Shown in pieces: positions 55,601-64,000 of a stretch of DNA of 64,000 bases. The first letter of the stretch is position 1. Each line of letters begins with the position of its first letter. The DNA comes from Hormiphora californensis (taxonomy: Eukaryota; Ctenophora; Tentaculata; Cydippida; Pleurobrachiidae), in NCBI GenBank assembly GCA_020137815.1, contig CM035356.1:6878880-6942879 (forward strand), written 5' to 3'. The notes beneath the pieces are model-generated. The model saw only the letters and a program-made list of their open reading frames with translations, did no database searches and was not told where the DNA came from. The translations under genes were made by a program, and so were the position numbers.

Positions 55601-56165
55601 CGCAAACACCACCAGCTTTCAACTCGACATGGACAACAGTTCCATTTTGCAAAGTTAGCGGATGAAGCATACTGCCCACGGTTTTATCACTACAGGCCTG
55701 CGAGTCCCTCTGGACCACCAAACCGTTGGAGCCATCCTGACAAACAACCCCACAAACGGGCTGCTGGTCGAACATTTTAACACGACTCATATCATAAAAA
55801 TTACCTATGCCGCACGCCTGATATATAGCGTGGTCGTTTGGGCAGCGCAGAGAAACCTTGATTGATAATGTACGACTCATACCCTCGTAGACAACCTGTT
55901 TTGTATAGGTCATATTGGGGGAAGTGACGCATTGGTAGGTATTCTCGGTACACCTGCGACCTAGGAACCCATCCTCATTTACAATGGGGCAAAGAAGTGT
56001 CCCTTCCCCCTGCGTATCAGAAGACTGAACTTCAGACTTGGTCTCGGCCCCAATTGAGAGAGATCGGATAACGGTGGTCACTGATTTAGTGGTGTCTGTT
56101 CTACTTTTGTCTGGGGCGATCACTGCTGAACTCAGCGCTAGCCCCATCAATATTATAAGGGGCAT
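52689..56165 (-). CDS. Large LDLa-containing class A 7TM receptor, intronless
   Basis: 1,158 residues in one exon. Signal peptide [17 protein letters not shown], then about 670 extracellular residues rich in Cys with LDL-receptor class A modules: [16 protein letters not shown]...DES, [25 protein letters not shown] (calcium-site pattern) and [15 protein letters not shown] just before TM1. The 7TM part runs [20 protein letters not shown] (TM1), [19 protein letters not shown] (TM2), [16 protein letters not shown] (TM3), [20 protein letters not shown] (TM4), a long second loop, [20 protein letters not shown] (TM5), [17 protein letters not shown] (TM6) and [12 protein letters not shown] (TM7, NPxxY). 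Receptors of the relaxin (RXFP)/LGR group combine LDLa and a class A core, but LRRs are not seen here. The Arg of the DRY motif may be in VYRLYG. The ligand is unknown. Confidence 0.85.
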   Translation of the reverse strand: [1158 protein letters not shown]

Positions 56166-56269
56166 GTTCCTGCGGGTTAATTATTACATTAGTACCCTGA
56201 TAAAATCAATCGATTTATTTAGAGGCATAGCAATGAACATGTCCCAAAAAGGGGCGTAGCGTGGCCTAG

Positions 56270-56575
56270 CTTAGCCTCGCTACCTCCCGCTTGTCCGGGT
56301 CCAAGGAAGGACGGTCAGAAGGTTATAAACCCTCAACAAGGTGCAGCCCTGCTCGGGATGTAGTAGGCAAGAAGGGTTGAGGGGCTGCAAGTACTGGTAG
56401 GGGTCGAGGGGGCGAAGTGACCAGTAGGCAGGGGGTCAATTAAAAAGTGAGGAGAGAGGGTCACGCAATCTACAAAGTGGATTTAATGTTGTTTCAAAAT
56501 ATTATGTTATTATTTGTATAAATATCGTAGAATCGGTGGAATAAAATTATAAAAAAAGGTTTGGTGCTCTATTCA

Positions 56576-56610
<35 letters not shown>

Positions 56611-56947
56611 CCTCGGTTTGAACAAAAGGGTGTATTTCTTACGACAAGGCAATGTTCAAAGTGAATTTAATTTGTTCAAACCCATTTTATTTTATAAAAA
56701 CGAGGTCAAGCGACAAGCAAGCCGTAAGGCAAGATTTAATGGGGGGGGGGGGGGGGTTTCAACCATGAAAATTTCCATTGATACCTACTTTTTGGTGAAT
56801 GGACATTTTATTATTTTTTCTTCCTGCTGTATTACCCGAAATTTAGGTTACTGTCACTCCTTTGCTTTGCATCAAATCAAAAAATGATCCTCAAGTTTTT
56901 TGTAGATCTCGACAAGATCTTTCTACTAGAACCCTAAACGTCAAAAA
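56270..56947. other. Intergenic, repeat-derived
   Basis: GC-rich unplaced stretch (56280-56440), a TC run, a poly-G run near 56742-56756, and at 56545-56640 a diverged relative of one arm of the next palindrome. No gene seen. Confidence 0.5.
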
Positions 56948-57237
56948 AGTACCGAATAGCCCCAGTTTACCCTAAATCGTCGAGCCCATCAAGTTTTTGG
57001 AATAAATGAATTATTAAAAAAAGGTTTTAGTGCTCTATCAAGCCTAGGCTTTTCGCGTCTCTCTGTGCCCTCGGTTTGAACAAAAGGATATATATATCCT
57101 TTTGTTCAAACCGAGGGCACAGAGAGACGCGAAAAGCCTAGGCTTGATAGAGCACTAAAACCTTTTTTTAATAATTCATTTATTCCAAAAACTTGATGGG
57201 CTCGACGATTTAGGGTAAACTGGGGCTATTCGGTACT
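56948..57237. repeat. Perfect spacerless palindrome, 290 bp
   Basis: Centre at 57092/57093 in GGATATATATATCC. The two halves appear identical base for base. Confidence 0.9.
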
Positions 57238-57410
57238 TATCAAGAAAACCTAAACAAAATAATATTATTCTTGTACGACGAGTGATTTTAATCGCAATAA
57301 AATCACACGTCCGTAAGAAATATATTTCTTACGGACGTGTGATTTTATTGCGATTAAAATCACTCGTCGTACAAGAATAATATTATTTTGTTTAGGTTTT
57401 CTTGATAAGT
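57235..57410. repeat. Perfect spacerless palindrome, 176 bp
   Basis: Centre at 57322/57323 in AAGAAATATATTTCTT; overlaps the previous palindrome by three bases. Confidence 0.9.
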
Positions 57411-57817
57411 ATTATCTGTGTAGACTCCTGCAGACTCCTTGAGTAAACGTTTTGTGAAAATGAGGCTTGCCACCCAAAAGTGTAGTTAGGAAATCATGTA
57501 GTTACGACGAAGTGTTCTATAATGTTTGACCTAGACTAGCTGTCCCGTCTTCACATGGGAGAGGAAACCATAGCATTATGAAACATATGTAGTTATTCTT
57601 TATTCGCTGATACCCGGAAACGAAATCTCAACTTCTGATTGACCAGAAATTAACTTGTCTGGGCACTCATTAGTACACTTGCACGATGATGTTGCCTTGT
57701 TATTTGAGTCACAGAGAAATAGATCACACTTTGCCACAGCTCATTAATTTTATTTCTCTTGTCGAGCGTGAAATTGAAGAAACATTATCTGATCTGAGAG
57801 CACCTCTGTATGGAATG

Positions 57818-57818
57818 T

Positions 57819-57909
<91 letters not shown>
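57818..57909. repeat. (TC)n microsatellite
   Basis: Pure TC on the plus strand, directly after the first copy of the dispersed repeat. Confidence 0.95.
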
Positions 57910-57911
<2 letters not shown>

Positions 57912-58069
57912 CTCCATCCTTCTATCCTTTGTCATTACTCTATCCTTTGTCATTACTCACTATATTATATTGTTTACTCTAGTTAGGTATGGGACATAGG
58001 GGATATATCTATTGTTTACAGTAGTATAGTAGTAGTTAGGTATGCCTACTGCCTAGCCATGGTAGCGGG

Positions 58070-58260
58070 TTGGTGGCACAGTCACCTCACTTGTTGAGAC
58101 CTTTGCGGGTTTGCAGTTTGCTGTGCTACACGCGGGAGTTGTAAGGGGCGTCACCAGCCTGGCGGGGTGAACTTGAACATGGCCTCCTCGACCTTTCCGA
58201 GCCTAGGGGATACCAAGCCTATATGAACGTATACCATAGGGCCATCAGCCATACACAACA
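58070..58260 (+). repeat. Possible tRNA-derived SINE
   Basis: GGTTGGTGGCACAGTCACCT resembles a pol III A box region and GCGGGTTTGCAGTT a poor B box; it is followed by unrelated sequence and CAATAAAAAG. Weak. Confidence 0.25.
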
Positions 58261-59189
58261 ATAAAAAGTAGGATAGGAGATTGGTCACCGTGACATAGAC
58301 AAATGTGCGAGATCGAAACACATAGGCGTCCGCTCCGTTATTGATTTAGGGGCAAACTTTGTCAAAAATCCGGATGCAACGAACTACTGAAATGATATGC
58401 ATCTGGTTTATTGCATCTGGTTTATTGGCAGATCTAGTTTTAAGGAAAAAACCCAAGAGCATCGTCATTTGAGGAAAAGTGTGTTAAAGTTGACGCAATT
58501 CTTTAAAAATTCGGCTGCAAGCTCCTACAGTCTAAACAGTCACGGGACAATGTGCGGGTACTGGGCGAATCGTCATGGCCTTGTGAGTTTGGAAATATAC
58601 CTGCAGATACATCACAGTGCGAATTGAGGCGATAATTGGGATTTGAGTTATGCTATAGGTCGGCTAAAAGGCTTGCTGAAACGGCCTATAACGCATTATT
58701 TACTGGCGTGAACGTGAGTTTTCGCCCTCAACAGAGCAGGCACCTACTACTCGCAAAGAAGGCCCGGAGAGGAGTTGGAATGCACCGACGCAAAATGCCA
58801 AAATGTAGAGAACGAAACGAGAACTCGAGATGTTTTTATTAATGGAGATCACAGAGCAATAGACAATTACAGCTCATGAATTTTATTTCGCTTCACGGGA
58901 CGTAGAAGACATCACGTGAAATTAAAGAAACATTATCTCCAAATGCAGCTGAATAAAAATAGAGCCGTCTACCCCATTGTTTTCCCTCCTGACTCGAAGC
59001 TCTTTGACAGAAAAATATAAGATCGCACTTTGCCTCAGCTTATGAAATTTATTTCTCTTGCCGTGAAATTGAAGAAACATTATCTCTGAGCTGAATAAAA
59101 TTAAGAGCTGTCTCCCTCCATTGTGTTCACTCCTTTGTCACCCTGAGCTCGGTGGTATTCACTATTGTTTAATTCACTAGTTCACTGCA

Positions 59190-60545
59190 TTTGTTATGTT
59201 TGGGCGGGGCTTTCTAACAACATGGTCAAGGGATAATTTTGCTGTTGGTGGTGTTTTGTCAAGGGATGGTCATATGAAATTCAAGGTTGTTTTTGTTGTG
59301 TTGGTAGTGGCAAGTAGGTGTGACATGTGTATCTACCAGATGATCATAATACATATGTGGGACGACATTGTGGGTGCACTGCACCCGGGTGTGAAGTGTG
59401 AAAGAATTAGCTTCTGTTCCGGACCACTTTGCCCCAGTGCATTCTATTGTGACACGTGGTATTGGAGGCACCATTTCATTGGTCCGAGCAGGTTAAAAAC
59501 CACTCCAGCGAGGTGGACCACAATACACCTTGTTATGCATATTTTCTTTAACCCTCCTTTAGCGGAGTGCACGGAAAGAGGGTCGAGCTAGGTAAAATAA
59601 ACCCTTTGTAAGCTATATTATTTCTGACGTCTGACTTTGAGAAGGTATTTGATTTAAGAAAAAAGAATAGAGTACGGGGAGAGGAATTTTTGCGTGTTAC
59701 CTGTCGTCAACACCATGTGTGGAGAGAGTTTGCTAGCAGACTGGATTCGAGTTTTGCAGTCAAATTTGCAGCGAGTGTTCTAGAAGTTGAGAGATATATC
59801 TTAGGTAGCTACTAGAGAAATAAAGAGCATGTCTAGATCTAGTATACGTGATGTTTGTGTTTGCCAAGTCAGACTGTTTTTCGCGAGTTTGTACAAAACA
59901 AGTTTGTGTGCTATAATTGTGCTAGGATGTAATGTTTATGTAATGCAGAAATTCAGAATAACGGGGGATATACGTCAACTATGCACGTTCTTTCACTCAG
60001 CAGTCTTTTATCCTTGTTTCTCTAATCAATCTAATGTAATATGCAGTCGCTCATATAATTATTTCTTCCTTGCATTACCAGACATGATGTGAGAAAGGCT
60101 GATGAGAGCTAACGTCTTACTTACTTACTTAGTAGGGCTAGATGGCGCATAGTACTCAGGACCTCCAGAAAATTAGTATTGTGCATAAATATCTAATTGA
60201 TTTCTGTCAACGAAAATATTTATATTTAGCTTTAAATGTAAAACCTTTTAGTAAATTAGTCAAGTACCGGAAGTCGTTCTATTGGATATGTTCCAAGCAG
60301 ATTTCACCACATCAGATCTCTCTTACTCTGTATCTCTCTTTTTCTCTCTATCTCTATCTTTATCTCTGTCAGAATCTCTTTCTCTCAGGATTTGTTCATC
60401 TCTGATCTCACTGCCACACTACTACAATTAAGAATTTCGTTTGCAAAGCCCGTTTTTGACACACTCTTCACCTCTCTTCTTATTTCAGCTAATTTCTTCT
60501 TTGATCTCTAATTATATCGAATTAACCCCTAATTAACTCCTCTAG
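59190..60545. other. Intergenic interval before the LIM gene
   Basis: AT-rich, no gene recognised. 59545-59590 faintly resembles the short dispersed repeat. Confidence 0.4.
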
Positions 60546-60551
60546 CTAATT

Positions 60552-63500
60552 ATGCCTCGGTTTGGTGGTGCCCCGAAATGCTGCGCCTGTGACAAGAGTG
60601 TCTATATGGCCGAGGAGCTTAATGCACTGGGAAGAAAATGGCACAAGTAAGTAACTTGTTTCAATTAATATTTCGATATTAGCACACAAGTAAGTAAGTA
60701 AGTAATTTTAACTTGTTCAGACTCATATTGCGGCCAACAGTTGTTTTTCAGACCTCCTCCCGGCCAACATTTGTTGGTTGTCGTTGTACTCTGAGGAAAT
60801 TTTGCACACATTACATGGCTGTTAATTATCACTCAATATATATACCACTAGAAAATGTCACAACAACCGCATTATTTAGTCAGCATACCCCACCCATTAA
60901 ATTACATCAAGCATGTATTACAAGATGCATTATATCTCTTGACGTGTGGTGCATGTGTGAGTTGTGATGTGTCATATTATGTTGGAGATGATATCACCAA
61001 TACCATGCTCAATACTCGATATATGTTCCACGCCTCACCCAGCTAATAAGATATTACCCGCGGGGATCTATGACTACTAAAACTCTGGCTACTACAACTC
61101 TGACGACTGCAATTCTTATGAGAAATGGGGGGGGGGGGGAGCTGTAGGTCCAAAAAGGTGATAGTTGTGCAAAAACAAACCACGGGAACATGTTGGATTG
61201 CATGCAGTAAAAGTATAGCTAAAGATGCATACACCAGAGATATAAGATGTTACTACTACAGTCGGACCCCGATTTATAAGTGGCATCCTCGGGGGAAAAA
61301 ATCCTGCCACTAAATCGGGGTGCCACTAAATCGTGGGCCACTAAATCGGGGTCCGACTGTACTAACAGCGGTCAGATTTAACAACAACACCAATTTGAGA
61401 AACTAATGTTTTTATAGTAATGTACGGTTGAAACGTATTCAACTTTATTTAATGAATAAATCATTATTTATTGACGTAGTGTATTGAACGGAATGATCCA
61501 TACCTTCCATTGGGCTTTACAGTGATTTCATGATCAATGCAGATCAATCATTCATGTTGAAAATATACCACTCAAAATATGGTGCGGGTTCTAGTCAAGA
61601 ACGTAGGAAAGATATAATGGAGTAGAGTCATGTATATAATCATTATACTAACAATCGATACCCATCCCTCGTATTTCCATATTAATTGTTCTTGATGAGA
61701 CACACACAAAGCTGCTGCTTGTAGTGAGAAAAAAGTTTGTTTTATAAGAAATACCGTGAGAAGACGCGCAGGCTTGACCAATCACAGCGCTTGATCATGC
61801 TGAAAAATTGCATTTTATTAGTTTAGTATCCGCATGCATTACTGTCTGTGATTTCTGTGCTAATGCAGCACTAGCACATCCATCGCTTGAAGAAAAGAGA
61901 GTATTTAGAGTGCGACTGAAAGAAAGAAATAAGTAATCCGGGAGCAGTATATATGCTCATATTTTGCATGTTTTGGAATCCGTCTGTACACTGCAGAGTC
62001 TAGAAAGGCTAGCTGAGAGAGTAAAGTACAGATTTGAATCTCAGCCCAGTAGTGTAGCAGCGGCTGCTTTTATTGATATGTCACCTCCCCATGCAAGTGA
62101 CATGTCATCAGCTCAACGAGCACAGTTTGTGTATGTCTGTGTGTGTGTGTGTTGGTGTAATGTAGGTTTGTTTGTTCTAAACGACTTACTATAACATATG
62201 TCCATGTATGCAGCTAAGTGTCAGATGCTTACTTAGTATCACTGCATAATGATACAGAATAACTAAATGTATTATATAGGTAGTATTAGTATGTATAGTA
62301 GTACATTGTATACCCCAAATTATCATATTACTGATGGCTACTGTAAACGATATTATATAATGGGCCGATCAGGAACTCTTTTGTATCCAAGATACTATAT
62401 CAAGTGTAGGTATTTCGAGTTTTCACTATTCCACTGTTTATCGATGTTACTAACCCTGCAAAACCCTCACAGAGCACGGAGTTACCTATCCATACTTGTG
62501 TGGCTCACACCGAATTTTATGTGAGGGAAGATCAAACGCAGACTGCGTCACAATAAATGCTCCCTTGTACACGATTTATAAGGCCACCTAGTATACACAC
62601 TGTGTTGCATCTCTATGAATTCCCTGCTGTTGCAACAGGCACATCACTAGGCATTGCTAGGAGTTTGTGTAGATCTTACGAGTCACAGATTTCTCTCTTT
62701 CCCTCTCTCTCTCATTCAATCTCTCCATAGATTTTCCTAATCTCTATTTCCGCCTTTAAAATAATCGTTTCGAGCCTCCCCTGAGAGAGCGAAAGAGAGA
62801 TAGAAGGAAAGACAGAGTGAGAGAGATAATAGAAGGAGAGAGAGCTAGAGTGAGAGAGATAGAGAGAGAAAACATCCCTTCTTTCACATAATTCATTCTA
62901 ATTATCCTAATTCTCTAAATTACCTGTCGTCTCACCACTGTAGTAATTAATGTTCATAATTGAGTAAATAATGTTCATAATTGCAATCTTTATCACCTGG
63001 TTAATTCGAACATTCTTTGAAAATTCAATCAATATCTAATCAACTCTCATTCCCAAGGACCCTTTTTATATTAAATTTCAGAAAACATGATCAACTACCC
63101 CATCCCTCCCTAGTCCTAAGTCCCTACAGGTTGTGTTTCAAGTGTGCAGGGTGCGAGAAGAGGCTGACACCCGGTATGGAGACAGAGCATGATGGGAAAC
63201 CGTACTGTAAAAACTGCTATGGAAAACGTTTCGGTCCCAAGGGTAGGTAATTTTTTGCTTTTTCAGAATGATCATTTTATTTTGCCAAAGGGGATCGTAA
63301 TTTATGGAGTATGGGGCGCCTCTGAGATATCATATCAGAAAATACGGACAAGATTGCAAAAAGCAGAAGAAATCTTTCTCGTTTTTGTTTTTTTCTATCC
63401 CTTTTCCACACCTCCCTGTTGTGAGTCTTCATGGCTTCTTCTGGCAGCATGTGGTCTGTCACCACTTCAATTAGATTTCTTTTGTAAAGTGTCTACACTT

Positions 63501-63954
63501 ACTTATATACAGGCCGATGTTGGCCGCCACCCCTTTTAGATTTCTTTTTCTAAGATAAAAAATAAATTGTGTGCTCTTCTCACCGCCTATTTTTACAGGT
63601 GTTGGAGGCGGCGCCACTGCTGGATGTCTACAAAACACGGAGGAGAGTTCCTCTACCAGCAAGTTTAAGAACAACAACCCTGCTAGCAATAAGGTAGGAT
63701 TATATTTTACCAGACCCCTGTTCATGTTTGTCCAGCTTTTTACCAGATATCTCTATCTCAAGATATTTCATATAATTTGTCCCGATATCTCTTTGTGATT
63801 TCGCACGAAAATAGTACCACAATTATACCGATTGTGATTTCACACCGTATTCACTGGGCTTGCACCGTTGCAGTTTGCAATAACGACTCAAGAAAAGTGC
63901 CATCGATGCGAGAAAACCGTCTACGCCGCTGAGAAGATGATAGTCCTCCGAAAG
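60552..63954 (+). CDS. CSRP/CRIP-type LIM protein, 3' end beyond the window
   Basis: Exons 60552-60646, 63130-63242, 63599-63693, 63874-63954 and beyond; phases 2, 1, 0, 0. The first LIM domain is complete: [57 protein letters not shown], with the C-x2-C, W-H-x2-C, C-x2-C and C-x2-C zinc ligands, and the Gly-rich VGGGAT linker typical of CRP/CRIP2. After a Ser/Asn-rich linker a second LIM begins ([15 protein letters not shown]). These proteins are actin-associated or nuclear adaptors in muscle and other contractile cells. The start lies 6 nt after ACTCCTCTAG. Intron 1 is 2.5 kb and contains a MITE. Confidence 0.9.
61259..61359. mobile_element. 101-bp TA-flanked MITE of the CAGTCGGACCCCGA family
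   Basis: Shortest of the three relatives; in LIM intron 1. Nothing else recognisable in the rest of this intron (60647-63129) apart from a GA-rich patch at 62780-62880. Confidence 0.85.
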
Positions 63955-64000
63955 GTATGTTTGTAACGCGCGGTGACATCCAAACTTATATCTCGGCGCG

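Larger units (their letters stand above)
57709..59125. repeat. Three copies of a dispersed ~100-bp repeat
   Basis: Copies at about 57709-57805, 58845-58960 and 59010-59110 share GATCACA..., CAGCTCAT...ATTTTATTTC and GAAACATTATCT. Nothing coding is seen in 57411-59190 besides these and the TC array. Confidence 0.6.

Noticed and set aside
59196-59591. 131-codon plus-strand frame
   Set aside because: No family resemblance, no splice or start context, and it ends in a piece resembling the dispersed repeat.

Overview
This is nuclear DNA of a small-genome animal. Genes have short GT-AG introns and are packed on both strands between very many short inverted-repeat elements and (GA)n/(TC)n arrays. 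A Gly-X-Y collagen-like gene, a 7TM receptor with LDLa modules, MOK kinase, NOB1, DPY30, EXOSC1, a CSRP-type LIM protein and a TTAGGG tract indicate a metazoan. Compactness, the collagen-like polyampholyte and probable spliced-leader acceptors make a sponge, possibly a glass sponge, my best guess; that is inference only.

Layout. 62-3228 (-): eight exons of an unrecognised TPR-like gene. 3541-6537 (+): a TspO/MBR gene whose TM2-TM3 segment is present as four alternative cassettes; a 1.6 kb palindrome lies 31 bp past its stop. 8.2-10.6 kb: MITEs. 10590-21189 (+): MOK kinase with a 47-residue cassette exon. 22366-23898 (-): ARB2A/FAM172A-like ER protein. 24982-31216 (+): about 2,080-residue collagen-like/Lys-Ser-Asp-rich protein with one frame shift. 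31356-43219 (-): the close-packed series NOB1, DPY30, EXOSC1; a four-EF-hand gene (33573-34551, +) and a 3.4 kb TA-flanked element lie inside the large EXOSC1 intron. 44069-46258: a small membrane protein and a divergent 7TM-receptor-like gene. 46424-49360 (-): a 5'-truncated LINE fused to a complete U6 snRNA. 49.6-52.5 kb: nested inverted-repeat elements and a solitary LINE ORF1. 52689-56165 (-): intronless LDLa receptor. 56.2-60.5 kb: palindromes and repeats. 60552 to the right edge (+): LIM gene, incomplete.

Most notable: (1) TspO cassettes whose intron phases allow exactly one cassette per mRNA; (2) the U6-LINE chimera; (3) a splice-acceptor AG placed 4-7 nt before the start codon in most genes, plus operon-like spacing of NOB1-DPY30-EXOSC1, which suggests spliced-leader trans-splicing; (4) tandemly multiplied splice acceptors in two genes; (5) the collagen-like polyampholyte. 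All exon models come from reading splice signals, phases and remembered protein families; no alignment or transcript was available.
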